64,000 nt of DNA, from contig NZ_JAILYH010000002.1 of assembly GCF_019793435.1 (NCBI RefSeq), positions 372,001 through 436,000 on the forward strand, read 5' to 3'. This DNA is from Rhizobium redzepovicii. GTDB taxonomy: Bacteria > Pseudomonadota > Alphaproteobacteria > Rhizobiales > Rhizobiaceae. Positions within the stretch are counted from its first letter, which is position 1, and each line of letters begins with the position of its first letter. Under the pieces are notes generated by a model, which saw only the letters and a list, made by a program, of their open reading frames with translations, searched no databases and was not told the origin of the DNA. Positions 1-8,097 of this stretch are shown piece after piece. A program made the translations under genes and the position numbers.

Positions 1-976
1 CGATGGAGAAGCGTGCCGGATCGGAAAAACGGCAGGGTGCGCCGTGGACGACCTCGGCCACCATAGCCAGCGCCTCCACCGTGCGGGCGCCGACACCGGG
101 AACCAGCAGCAGCTCTTCGAAATCCGCCGGCCCGCGGTCGGCTGCGGCAGCAAGATTTCCATGCAGACGCCGCATATTGACATCGCTCTCGCGCACGTCG
201 TGATGCGCCGGCATGATCAGGTGCGGCAGCATCGGCTGCTCGGCTGGCTCGGGCGCCGGCTGCTTGACACGCAGCAGCGCGGCGGCCTCGCGGATGATCC
301 GGTCAGGACCGAGTGTTGCCAGCAGATCGAGCTGGCCGCGCCGCGACCGCTCGGCGCGCCGGTCGGCCAGATTGACGATCGTGCCCTGGCTCCTGCCCTC
401 GATTGCCGCATGCGGCGAGTCGACAAAACTCTCCAGCCCCTCCGACAGCCAGTGATAGCGCCGTGCCTGCCGCCTGTCGCCGTTCATGCCCTGTTGCACG
501 ACCACCCAATGGCCGTCATCGGCGACGATGAAACCGTGCAGATAAAGATCGAACCCATCCTGAAGCGCAGCGCTGTCGACCTTGGCGATGAGACGGCTCG
601 TTGTCGCCAGGCCTTCGCCATCGAGGCCGACGCGTTCGCCGATCGAGACGAGCTCGTGCGGGGTTTTGCGCGAATGCGCGCCGCGGCCGCCGCAGACATG
701 CAGGCCGAGTTCGCCGGAGCGCGGTTTCAGCCCGCGCTTCAAGGCACCGAGAACACTTGTGGTGATGCCGGAGGAATGCCAATCCATGCCCATCACCGCG
801 CCGAAGGACTGAAACCAGAAGGGATGAGCGAGCCTGCGCAGGAATTCGTCCCGGCCGTAGTGATGCACGATCGCTTCGGCGATCAGGGCTCCGAGCCGCG
901 TCATCCGGTCGCCGAGCCAATGCGGCACACGTCCCCCGTGAAGGGGAAGATCGGCGCTGCCTGCGCGTTGTGACAT
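1..976 (-). CDS. DUF763 family protein, 3' part missing (cut by window edge)
   Basis: An uninterrupted minus-strand reading frame runs from ATG at 976 off the left edge (325 codons visible). It begins MSQRAGSADLPLHGGRVPHW and continues with GVPHWL-, DWHSSG- and HVCGGRGAHSRKTP-type blocks that I recognise from the DUF763 family. Near the visible end the segment LLVPGVGARTVEALAMVAEV looks like a helix-hairpin-helix motif, used for DNA contact in other proteins, so a nucleic-acid role is possible but not established. It is divergent from the phospholipase D gene, with 92 bp between the start codons. Long plus-strand ORFs across the same bases are its antisense shadows. The family's function is unknown to me. 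Confidence 0.85.
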   Translation of the reverse strand, partial: MSQRAGSADLPLHGGRVPHWLGDRMTRLGALIAEAIVHHYGRDEFLRRLAHPFWFQSFGAVMGMDWHSSGITTSVLGALKRGLKPRSGELGLHVCGGRGAHSRKTPHELVSIGERVGLDGEGLATTSRLIAKVDSAALQDGFDLYLHGFIVADDGHWVVVQQGMNGDRRQARRYHWLSEGLESFVDSPHAAIEGRSQGTIVNLADRRAERSRRGQLDLLATLGPDRIIREAAALLRVKQPAPEPAEQPMLPHLIMPAHHDVRESDVNMRRLHGNLAAAADRGPADFEELLLVPGVGARTVEALAMVAEVVHGAPCRFSDPARFSI

Positions 977-1014
977 CTCGTTTCCTTACGCTTTCCATCA
1001 CTCCGACGCCGCAC

Positions 1015-1039
1015 GGAACCCAAAAATATTCCAGGCGTT
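1015..1039 (+). promoter_or_regulatory. Predicted EcfG (general stress sigma) promoter for the phospholipase D gene
   Basis: GGAAC at 1015-1019 and CGTT at 1036-1039 are separated by exactly 16 bases. This is the consensus of alphaproteobacterial EcfG-type promoters. The -10 element ends 29 bp before the chosen ATG at 1069, a sensible leader length. The match is seen directly; the sigma assignment is from known consensus. Confidence 0.7.
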
Positions 1040-1068
1040 TGTTTTCGCAGTTAGAAGCCGAGGCAATC

Positions 1069-2610
1069 ATGACCGCAATCGAGACCGTCTTCAATAACCC
1101 GAGCCTGCCCCAGGCAAAATCGCAATGGCCGGACGGCCGCGAAAAACGGAATCACAGCGCTTTGCGCCTGGAGGGCATCGCCGAGAAGGCGGCCTTCCTG
1201 ATCAACGGCAACCGATATTTCGCCGAAGTTTCGTGGGCGCTGCGGCAGGCACGGCGCACGATCTGGATTATCGGCTGGGATTTCAATCCCGACATCCCGT
1301 TGGAACCGGAGCAATCCGACGAGACTTTGGCAGACCTGTTGCATGGGCTCGCGGCGGCCAATCCCGAACTCGAGATACGCATCCTCATCTGGGCGCTCGG
1401 GCCGGTCTATTCGGAAAAATCCCTGCAGGTGCTTCGCAAGAAGAACTTCCCTAAGAATGCCCGGATCGACCTGCGTTTCGATCTTCAGGGTGCCGTTCGC
1501 GGCTCTCACCATCAGAAACTCGTCTGCATCGACGACGCCGTCGGCTTCATCGGCGGCATCGACCTGACGTCGCGGCGATGGGACACAAAGCGCCATCATG
1601 CCAGGGACAGGCTCCGGCGGGACCCCGAGGGCGTGTCCTACGATCCGCTCCATGACGTTCAGGCGATGGTCACGGGCGACGCCGCACGGCTGATCGGCGA
1701 TATCGCCAGGCGACGCTGGGAAACAGCTACCGGCGAAAGGCACCCGCCGCTTGCCGAGCGCGCGCCCTTTCCCTGGCCGGACGATCTTGCTGTTTCGCTG
1801 CGGGATATCCCGGTGAGCTTCGCGCTGACGGAGCCGTCGACGACCTTGTGCGCCGGCATCAGCGACGGTATCGCCTCGACATTGGATATCATTTCGCGAG
1901 CACGGCGCCTGCTTTATATCGAGGCGCAATATCTCGCCTCCTTCCGCGTCGCCGACGCCATAGCCGCACGGCTGCAGGAGGAAGACGGGCCCGAGGTCGT
2001 CATCATCTGCACGCGCAGCTCCCACGGGCTGATCGAAAAGATTATCATGGGCGGCAATCGCGACCGCGTCATCCGCCTTCTCAAACGGGCCGATCGCGCG
2101 AACCGGCTGCGGGTCTATTTTCCCGTTGTGCCCGGGCCGACAGTGCCCGGGCCACTCGTGCCCGGGCGGACAGCACCAGCGACTGTCGACGAGGTCGAGG
2201 TGCTCATCCATTCCAAACTGATGATCGCCGACGATGAGCTGGTGCGCATCGGCTCCTCCAATCTCAACAATCGCTCCGAAGGGATTGATTCGGAATGCGA
2301 TATCCTATTCGAATCTGAAACAGACGAGCACCGCCGCGCGGTGGCGGAGCTGCGTAACCGCCTGCTGGCGGAATATCTCGGAACAGGCACCGAGACCGTT
2401 GCAGCCGCCTACGCGCAAAGCGGCTCGGTGATCGAAGGGATCGAGGCGCTGAATGACGACGCCCGGGGTCTGAGAGAATTCGTAGTCGAGCTTTCCGGCA
2501 GCACCTCACCGGTCAGAGGGACCGGGTTCTTTGACCCGGCCCGGCCTTTCCTGCCGCTACGCCGATTGGGCCTCGGCGCGCTCGTCCGCTTCCTCGTCCG
2601 TCCCGCGTGA
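1069..2610 (+). CDS. Phospholipase D-family protein, cardiolipin synthase B-like
   Basis: The 513-residue protein has two HxKxxxxD phosphatidyltransferase motifs (H148/K150/D155 and H381/K383/D388). These are the paired catalytic sites of cardiolipin synthases and phospholipase D enzymes. No membrane anchor is evident at the N-terminus, which fits the ClsB/YbhO type. It probably joins or exchanges phosphatidyl groups at the inner membrane. The ATG at 1069 follows a purine-rich stretch and lies 29 bp after a stress sigma promoter; in-frame codons back to 970 are judged leader. Three pentapeptide repeats sit just before the second motif. The 3' end overlaps the convergent UPF0104 gene by 54 bp. 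That gene and the EEP gene complete a set known from E. coli ybhP-clsB-ybhN. Another phospholipase D activity is possible. Confidence 0.88.
   Translation: MTAIETVFNNPSLPQAKSQWPDGREKRNHSALRLEGIAEKAAFLINGNRYFAEVSWALRQARRTIWIIGWDFNPDIPLEPEQSDETLADLLHGLAAANPELEIRILIWALGPVYSEKSLQVLRKKNFPKNARIDLRFDLQGAVRGSHHQKLVCIDDAVGFIGGIDLTSRRWDTKRHHARDRLRRDPEGVSYDPLHDVQAMVTGDAARLIGDIARRRWETATGERHPPLAERAPFPWPDDLAVSLRDIPVSFALTEPSTTLCAGISDGIASTLDIISRARRLLYIEAQYLASFRVADAIAARLQEEDGPEVVIICTRSSHGLIEKIIMGGNRDRVIRLLKRADRANRLRVYFPVVPGPTVPGPLVPGRTAPATVDEVEVLIHSKLMIADDELVRIGSSNLNNRSEGIDSECDILFESETDEHRRAVAELRNRLLAEYLGTGTETVAAAYAQSGSVIEGIEALNDDARGLREFVVELSGSTSPVRGTGFFDPARPFLPLRRLGLGALVRFLVRPA
2128..2172 (+). repeat. Three in-frame copies of a 15-bp repeat (VPG pentapeptides)
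   Basis: The 10-mer GTGCCCGGGC recurs at 2128, 2143 and 2158 with an exact 15-bp period. It encodes VPGPT, VPGPL and VPGRT (residues 354-368) in the loop before the second HKD motif. Such a repeat can change copy number without breaking the frame. Confidence 0.8.
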
Positions 2611-3516
2611 TCTTCGGAAGACGATCTCACTGATGAGGAGAAGCGTCGTGCCGAGCGCCAACGGAATGAAGAAATAGGCGCAGCGAAACGCGATCAGCGC
2701 GCCGATCGAGGCTTCCTGCGGCACGGCATAGGAGACAGTCGCCTCCAGCACGCCGAGCCCACCAGGAACATGGGTTGCGAGAATTGCCGAATTGGCCAGC
2801 ACATACGCCGTCACCGACCTGAAGAAGGCGACGTCGCCGAAGGCAGAGAGCATCTGGTGCAGGCAGGCGGAAACGAGGATGAAGTTGATCGTCCCGATCG
2901 CGACCTGCGCGACGGCAATCGAAAATCGCGGCAACTGAAACGACCATCGCCAAAGGCGCAACTTGCCGCGGATGAAAAACGCCAGCGCCGCATAGACGAC
3001 CGGCACGATGAGCGCCAGCACACCGAAAATGCGTACATTGGCCGTATCAAGCCGCAGCAGGCGCCCGGCATCACCCGGATTGACGATTAGAGCAAGGCCG
3101 CCGAGCGTGATCAGCCCGAGCCCGACCGTGACGCCGCAGAACAGGATAATTTTCGCTACGTCCTCGGTCGTCAGTCCCCAGCGCGAATAAAAGCGGTAGC
3201 GGAAAGCACCGCTGCTCAGCCCGGCAAAACCGATATTGTGGCCGAGCGACAGGCTGATGAACGAAGCCAATGCAATTTTAGGATAAGGCAAGGATTTGCC
3301 GAGCGAACGGATCGCCAGCAGATCGAAACAGCCAAGACATAGATAGGATGCCGCAGCAAAGAGAAGCGCTGTACAGAAGCTTGAAAGCGGTATGCTGCGA
3401 ACCGACTGGACGATCTGGTCGAGGCTGTACTGCTCGAAGATGCGATAGAGAAGAAAGACAGCAAAACAAAGGGCGGCAACCAGCAGTCCATTCCAGATCA
3501 TGCTTTTCAAGCTCAT
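2557..3516 (-). CDS. UPF0104/YbhN-like polytopic membrane protein
   Basis: The 319-residue, highly hydrophobic protein has about eight predicted membrane segments. It begins MSLKSMIWNGLLVAALCF and contains the family pattern LGHNIGFAGLSSGAFRYRFY. The family (UPF0104, related to the membrane domain of lysylphosphatidylglycerol synthases) is thought to act in lipid translocation or modification; E. coli ybhN is co-transcribed with clsB. Here it is convergent with and overlaps the phospholipase D gene, and is divergent from the EEP gene. A GGAAC-N16-CGTT promoter lies 44 bp upstream on the minus strand, so it is probably induced by general stress. The C-terminus is short, charged and cytoplasmic. 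The substrate is unknown. Confidence 0.85.
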   Translation of the reverse strand: MSLKSMIWNGLLVAALCFAVFLLYRIFEQYSLDQIVQSVRSIPLSSFCTALLFAAASYLCLGCFDLLAIRSLGKSLPYPKIALASFISLSLGHNIGFAGLSSGAFRYRFYSRWGLTTEDVAKIILFCGVTVGLGLITLGGLALIVNPGDAGRLLRLDTANVRIFGVLALIVPVVYAALAFFIRGKLRLWRWSFQLPRFSIAVAQVAIGTINFILVSACLHQMLSAFGDVAFFRSVTAYVLANSAILATHVPGGLGVLEATVSYAVPQEASIGALIAFRCAYFFIPLALGTTLLLISEIVFRRSRGTDEEADERAEAQSA

Positions 3517-3559
3517 CGATTGTCCTCGGGAGTGCGAGCGTGGTGGGTCGATAATCTGG

Positions 3560-3584
3560 AACGATCAAACGAGTTTTGTGTTCC
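3560..3584 (-). promoter_or_regulatory. Predicted EcfG promoter for the UPF0104 gene
   Basis: On the plus strand AACG at 3560-3563 and GTTCC at 3580-3584 are 16 bases apart, which reads as GGAAC-N16-CGTT on the minus strand. The -10 element is 44 bp before the UPF0104 start at 3516. It is the same consensus and spacing as the promoter at 1015. Confidence 0.68.
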
Positions 3585-3599
3585 CCCGGAACACGATCG

Positions 3600-4358
3600 A
3601 TGTCCCAAGGGACGAGTTTCAGCGGACCCATGGCGGAAAAATCAATCAGACTCCTGACTTATAACGTGCACAGTTGTATCGGCAGCGACCGTAAGCTCGA
3701 TCCCGGGCGCATCGCTTCGGTCATCGCCGAGGCGCAAGCCGACATCGTCGCGCTTCAGGAGGTCGATGTCCTCAGGCGCAGGACCGGCGGCATCGACCAG
3801 GCGCATATGATCGCCTCGCTGCTCGAAATGCAGGCCCATTTTCATCCGGCGCTGTCGGTTGCCGAAGAGCAATATGGCGATGCGATCATCACCGCTCTGC
3901 CGACAGGCGCGGTCAAGGCCGGCCCGCTGCCATCCATCGGCGAACAGCGCGGCGCCCTTTCCGTCGAAATCCTGGTCGGCGACAGAAAACTGCTGGTTGT
4001 CAACACTCATCTCGGGCTTCGCGGCCGCGAGCGCATGCGGCAGATGACGACGCTATTGAGCGCGGGCTGGCTGCGCGGCACGGCGGACGAACCGCTTCCC
4101 ACTATTCTCTGCGGCGACTTCAACGCCATTCCGTCGTCGGCGACGTACCGACTTGCCGCGCGATCGCTGAAGGACGCCCAGCTCGCAGGCAAGGACCGGC
4201 CTAAAGCGACCTTTCCCTCCCGCTACCCGCTGATGCGTATCGACCACGTCTTCGTCAGCGACGATCTCGTCGTCAAGAAAGCGGCCGTGCTGCAAAACCG
4301 GCTGACGAGGATCGCTTCGGATCACCTCCCTCTTCTTGCAGAAATCTGCTTCGCCTGA
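3600..4358 (+). CDS. Endonuclease/exonuclease/phosphatase (EEP) family protein, YbhP-like
   Basis: The 252-residue protein shows the ordered EEP catalytic blocks: LTYNVHSC near the N-terminus, IVALQEVD (metal-binding Glu), VNTHLGL, CGDFNAIPSS (Asp/Asn), RIDHVFVS, and the final SDHLPL histidine. Members hydrolyse phosphodiesters in nucleic acids, sphingomyelin or phospholipid headgroups. Beside a ClsB-like and a YbhN-like gene a lipid role is the better guess. Two starts are plausible, MSQGTSF at 3600 or MAEKSIR at 3630; neither has a strong Shine-Dalgarno sequence. No signal peptide is evident. It is transcribed divergently from the UPF0104 gene. Confidence 0.85.
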   Translation: MSQGTSFSGPMAEKSIRLLTYNVHSCIGSDRKLDPGRIASVIAEAQADIVALQEVDVLRRRTGGIDQAHMIASLLEMQAHFHPALSVAEEQYGDAIITALPTGAVKAGPLPSIGEQRGALSVEILVGDRKLLVVNTHLGLRGRERMRQMTTLLSAGWLRGTADEPLPTILCGDFNAIPSSATYRLAARSLKDAQLAGKDRPKATFPSRYPLMRIDHVFVSDDLVVKKAAVLQNRLTRIASDHLPLLAEICFA

Positions 4359-4580
4359 ACGCTGGCGCCACGCGCGACCTCCTAGGCGTTGTTATCCACT
4401 GAAAAACGACACGCATCAGCGCTTGCAGCGACATTGAAACGAATATTTCACGAATAATGTTATATGGAATATCTGTTCCGCCCGCGCATCATGTGTCCGG
4501 GTGATGGATGTTCAGTCGTTCGAGCGGATCGGGACCTTCACTCGAAATCGACTGCTCTCTTGGAGGAAGAGGAGGGGTTG

Positions 4581-7085
4581 ATGTTGGCTAGGCTGTTGTC
4601 ACGTGTGCGCATCCAGACGCAGGTGATGGTGTTCATCGCGCCATTCGTCTTGAGCATCATGGCCGTCGGCGCCATGGGCTTTTATGCATCGAGCCTGCTC
4701 CAGGGGCGGATGGATATTTCCAACTCCGTCCTGCAGTCCTTGAGCGGCTTTCGCAATCTATCTGCCGCGATGGCCGAATTCCTCGCCAATGCCACGCAGG
4801 AAAACAGAGACGCCGTCACCGCCAAGCTTGCCGATCAGCGTGCTCTTCTGAAATCCGGCCTCGACAGGCTCGCCGCGGATCGCAGCGGCCAGCAGGAGTT
4901 GGAACAGGCGCTCTCTTCGATCGATGGAATTTCGACACGCATGGACTCGCTGTGGCAGCTTCAAGAAAGCCGGACGGCACTCCTTGCCGATCTCCAGAAA
5001 GCGCAGAGCGTCGTCGTGTCGTCCCAGACGGATATCGTCGAGGGCTCCAAGGTTCTCCAACGCGCGGCCGACCTGCAGGAAGACGAGTCTCGCAACACGC
5101 TCGGCGACGCGCGGCGCATTTCGGATTTCGCGTCCTTCACCCAATCGCTGAACGACAAGGCCCAAGCCGCCGGCCCGATCAGTGGCGCGGATCTCGACGA
5201 ACTCGCCCGGCAACAGCGCATCGTCGGAATGGCGCTCGGCGGCGATGCGCCGGACGCTAAAAAAGCGATCGACGATACCATCGCGACCCTGAAGCCGCTT
5301 GTCGAGGCTTCCGGCCAGACCGAGGCGCGCGTCGCTGGCCTTCGTGATGCGACGGCCCAGATCGTCGGCAGGCTGCCCGAATTGCAGGTCGTCGCCACGC
5401 GGCGGTTGAAGGCCGTGACGGATAAAGCGGCTGAAACGGCCAAGACGGTCGAGCGTGCCAAGACCAGCCAGAGAGACGGTCAGAAGCTGACGACCTCGGC
5501 ATATGTGATCCAGATCGTCCTGGCGAAACTGACGCTCGCCCCGACGGACGCCAATCTCCAGCGGCTTTCGCAGGAAATCACCGCTGTCAGAAAAGGGCTG
5601 GATATGTTGATCTCGAATGCGGGCGGCGTTGCCCAATTCGATAATCTCAAACCGAAGCTTCTGCCGGCACTTGATAAGATGCAGAAGGCCGCCACCGATC
5701 TCGTCCGCATCAGCGCGCAGCGCCAGGAAGAATTCCGCGCCGCCGCTGCCGATGTCGACCGGATGTGGTCGCAACTGACGGCGTTCGCCGAAATGCAGCG
5801 GCAGAACGCAGCCGAGGAACGTACCGACGCCAATGCCATGTCTTTGGGAACGACGATCCTCGGCGCGGTGATCGCAATCCTTGCCGGCGTCGGGCTGACG
5901 GTCACACTCAAGGGCCCGATCAACCAGATCACCTCGGCCATGCGGCGGCTTGCGGATGGCAAGCTTGAAACGTCGATCGTCGGCGAGACCCGGGCCGATG
6001 AAATCGGCGATATGGCCCGCGCGCTCGAAGTCTTCAAGAACAATGCCATCGCCAAGGTCGAGATCGAGGAGCGTAGCGAGATCGAACGGGCGAAGGCTGA
6101 GGAGGAAAGGCATCGCAACGACGAGGAAAAACGTGCCGTCGAACAGCAGATCGACTTCGCAGTGACGGCCTTGGCCGAAGGGCTCGGGCGCCTGGCGCGA
6201 GGCGATATTTCACAGACGATCGCGTCGCCCTTCTTCGGCCGGCTGGAGCAGCTTCGCAACGACTTCAATTCGTCGCTGCTTCGCCTGCAGGAAACGATCG
6301 ATCAGATCCGCACCAACACCCGCATGATCGAAGGCAATGCCGGCCAGATGGATCTGTCGGCAAGCAACCTCGCAAAGCGCACCGAGCAGCAGGCCGTCGC
6401 GCTTGAGGAAATCGCCGCGGCTATCGAGGAGATCACCACCACGGTTCGCTCGTCGGCAGCCTGCGCCGACGATGCCCGCGAGATCATCACCGACACCAAG
6501 AAGACGGCCGATTCCTCATCCGGTGTCGTCGCCAGCGCCATCGAGGCGATGAGCAAGATCGAAGCCGCTTCGGACGAGATCGTGCAGATCATCGGCGTCA
6601 TCGACGACATCGCATTCCAGACGAACCTGCTCGCGCTCAATGCCGGCATCGAAGCAGCCCGCGCCGGCGAGGCTGGAAAAGGCTTTGCGGTCGTGGCTCA
6701 GGAGGTTCGCGATCTCGCTCAGCGCTCCGCCGAGGCCGGGCAAAGGATCAAACAGCTGATCGGGCGCTCGCGGACGGAGATTACCAACGGGGCGCGGGTC
6801 GTGCGGGAAACCAGCGAAGTCCTCGAAAGCATTTCCGCGAAAGTGGTCACCGCATCCGAGCAGATGGACGTCATTGCGCGGTCGAGCCGGGAGCAATACA
6901 ACGCGCTGCACGAAGTCAATTCCTCCGTCAACCGGATGGATCAGATGACGCAGCAGAACGCGGCCATGGTTGAGGAAACGAGCGCGGCGACGAAGGAACT
7001 TGCCGACGAGACGAAGACGCTCCTGCAACTGATCGACCAATTCCAATTGGATGAAACAGAGACGCGTCGCGTGAACGCTGCATAG
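4581..7085 (+). CDS. Methyl-accepting chemotaxis protein with large periplasmic domain
   Basis: The 834-residue chemoreceptor has a short cytoplasmic N-terminus, a first membrane helix at about 14-36, a helical periplasmic region of about 380 residues, a second membrane helix at about 421-443, a HAMP domain, and a long cytoplasmic coiled coil. The signalling tip [19 protein letters not shown] starts at residue 675. The periplasmic part is much longer than the roughly 150 residues of Tar-like receptors and is predicted all-helical, as in helical bimodular sensors; the ligand is unknown. The C-terminus lacks a CheR-type WxxxF pentapeptide. The ATG at 4581 follows an excellent GAGGAAGAGGAGG Shine-Dalgarno region, so upstream in-frame codons from 4464 are excluded. 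No che genes are nearby; it is a stand-alone receptor. Confidence 0.93.
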   Translation: MLARLLSRVRIQTQVMVFIAPFVLSIMAVGAMGFYASSLLQGRMDISNSVLQSLSGFRNLSAAMAEFLANATQENRDAVTAKLADQRALLKSGLDRLAADRSGQQELEQALSSIDGISTRMDSLWQLQESRTALLADLQKAQSVVVSSQTDIVEGSKVLQRAADLQEDESRNTLGDARRISDFASFTQSLNDKAQAAGPISGADLDELARQQRIVGMALGGDAPDAKKAIDDTIATLKPLVEASGQTEARVAGLRDATAQIVGRLPELQVVATRRLKAVTDKAAETAKTVERAKTSQRDGQKLTTSAYVIQIVLAKLTLAPTDANLQRLSQEITAVRKGLDMLISNAGGVAQFDNLKPKLLPALDKMQKAATDLVRISAQRQEEFRAAAADVDRMWSQLTAFAEMQRQNAAEERTDANAMSLGTTILGAVIAILAGVGLTVTLKGPINQITSAMRRLADGKLETSIVGETRADEIGDMARALEVFKNNAIAKVEIEERSEIERAKAEEERHRNDEEKRAVEQQIDFAVTALAEGLGRLARGDISQTIASPFFGRLEQLRNDFNSSLLRLQETIDQIRTNTRMIEGNAGQMDLSASNLAKRTEQQAVALEEIAAAIEEITTTVRSSAACADDAREIITDTKKTADSSSGVVASAIEAMSKIEAASDEIVQIIGVIDDIAFQTNLLALNAGIEAARAGEAGKGFAVVAQEVRDLAQRSAEAGQRIKQLIGRSRTEITNGARVVRETSEVLESISAKVVTASEQMDVIARSSREQYNALHEVNSSVNRMDQMTQQNAAMVEETSAATKELADETKTLLQLIDQFQLDETETRRVNAA

Positions 7086-7108
7086 TGGGGCTCCGCTCTG
7101 CTTCGTAG

Positions 7109-7125
7109 CCGCCCGTGACGGGCGG
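7109..7125. terminator. GC-rich hairpin between convergent genes
   Basis: CCGCCCGT and ACGGGCGG form an 8-bp inverted repeat around a single base, just after the chemoreceptor stop and before the stop of the opposing small gene. It could serve both directions. There is no T-run, so intrinsic termination is uncertain. Confidence 0.4.
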
Positions 7126-7130
7126 GCGGG

Positions 7131-7382
7131 TCAGTGACGACTGTAGAGCGGCGGCATCACCTCTTCATCCGAGAGATCCGGATAGAGCCGCCGGCGTGTA
7201 CGATCGAGCGCTTCCGCCTCCCTGCGATTCCGTTCCAGGAGTACGGCCGTGACGTCTTTATAGGGAGCGCCGTCCTTCAAGGCGACACGGACGATCCCGC
7301 CCTGCGAGAGGAAGTCGCAGAAGGATCGCACCGAGCGAAGACGTGTCGTAATCTCGATATAGCGGTCGTCATGTCCAGTCAT
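7131..7382 (-). CDS. Conserved-looking small hypothetical protein (83 aa)
   Basis: The reading frame starts MTGHDDRYIEITTRLRSVRS. The ATG at 7382 is preceded by AAGGAGG with 5-bp spacing, an almost perfect ribosome site, which argues for this start over longer versions reaching 7445. The protein is soluble, rich in Arg and Asp/Glu, and ends EEVMPPLYSRH. No domain is recognised. It is convergent with the chemoreceptor gene and followed upstream by another small gene on the same strand. Confidence 0.65.
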   Translation of the reverse strand: MTGHDDRYIEITTRLRSVRSFCDFLSQGGIVRVALKDGAPYKDVTAVLLERNRREAEALDRTRRRLYPDLSDEEVMPPLYSRH

Positions 7383-7530
7383 GTTCGCCTCCTTAAGATG
7401 TAAAATGTCACGAACACTTCGGCAAGAAGATGACACTGGTTTCATGACGGTCCCAGACCCGATCGGCCATGTGCGGAAGCCGGTTCCAAATGCGCAAACA
7501 GGTGCAGATTTCGCTTTGGAGCTTTAGGCA

Positions 7531-8043
7531 TTATCCTCTGGCGAATTTCCGATTCATAGTGGCGGCGACCAAGGGCAGCGCCGTGGTCGCGACGGTTCCG
7601 AGGGGCAGTCGCCTGATACCCCGGGTGATAACGAATGCCGCAGCCATCGCGCCGGCGAGCTTCAGCCACGGCTGATTGCCGAGCTGGGCATGGGCACTGG
7701 CATCTGCCCATCGGACGTTTTCAGTCACGACGGCCGCAGTCTGGTCTCTGATTACATGAAGGCGGGCCTGGAGGTTTTCGAGCTCCTTCCTCAGCTCCCG
7801 CAACCGACTTTCCAGAACATGCTCCTCCGAGACCAGGAACGGTTCCTCCATATAAGCATCGGCCGGTGTAAGAGCATCCTGGCCGAGCGTTGCGAGGTAG
7901 GCCTCGTACTCGGCTTCGCTCGCAAACCCCTCACGCCGGATCAGCTCCGGGTTGATGCTCGTCTCCTCTCCGTTCGCCGTCCGCGCGCCGACATCGTCGT
8001 GTCTCTGTTCCGCGCCGACACCGGCGGGCTCGTCCTTAAACAT
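7531..8043 (-). CDS. Hypothetical coiled-coil protein with C-terminal membrane segment
   Basis: The 170-residue protein has a polar N-terminal half, a heptad-like coiled coil around SRLRELRKELENLQARLHVI, and a C-terminal hydrophobic stretch AGAMAAAFVITRGIRRLPLG followed by a basic tail. The architecture resembles DUF883/YqjD-type proteins that tether a cytoplasmic coiled coil to the inner membrane, but I do not recognise the exact family. The ATG at 8043 follows GGGAGACGC. A near-consensus stress promoter (GGATC-N16-CGTT, one mismatch) lies 29-53 bp upstream, which suggests stress expression. Confidence 0.65.
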   Translation of the reverse strand: MFKDEPAGVGAEQRHDDVGARTANGEETSINPELIRREGFASEAEYEAYLATLGQDALTPADAYMEEPFLVSEEHVLESRLRELRKELENLQARLHVIRDQTAAVVTENVRWADASAHAQLGNQPWLKLAGAMAAAFVITRGIRRLPLGTVATTALPLVAATMNRKFARG

Positions 8044-8071
8044 GATGCGTCTCCCGTTGTTTCCTCGGCAG

Positions 8072-8096
8072 AACGCTCGATGGCTCTATTTGATCC
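8072..8096 (-). promoter_or_regulatory. Possible EcfG-like promoter with one mismatch
   Basis: AACG (8072-8075), 16 bases, then GATCC (8092-8096) reads GGATC-N16-CGTT on the minus strand. This is one base off the GGAAC element. It is upstream of the coiled-coil membrane protein gene at 8043. Confidence 0.35.
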
Positions 8097-8097
8097 A

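Noticed and set aside
44..973. Plus-strand ORF of 309 codons at the left edge
   Set aside because: It is antisense to the DUF763 gene, whose minus-strand protein has recognisable family blocks. The plus-strand translation is compositionally odd and has no ribosome site.
1051..2211. Minus-strand ORF of 386 codons
   Set aside because: Antisense shadow of the phospholipase D gene, which has both catalytic motifs.
3558..3579. A plus-strand EcfG promoter for the EEP gene from GGAAC at 3558
   Set aside because: No CGTT occurs 16-17 bases downstream. The match at this place works only on the minus strand, for the UPF0104 gene.
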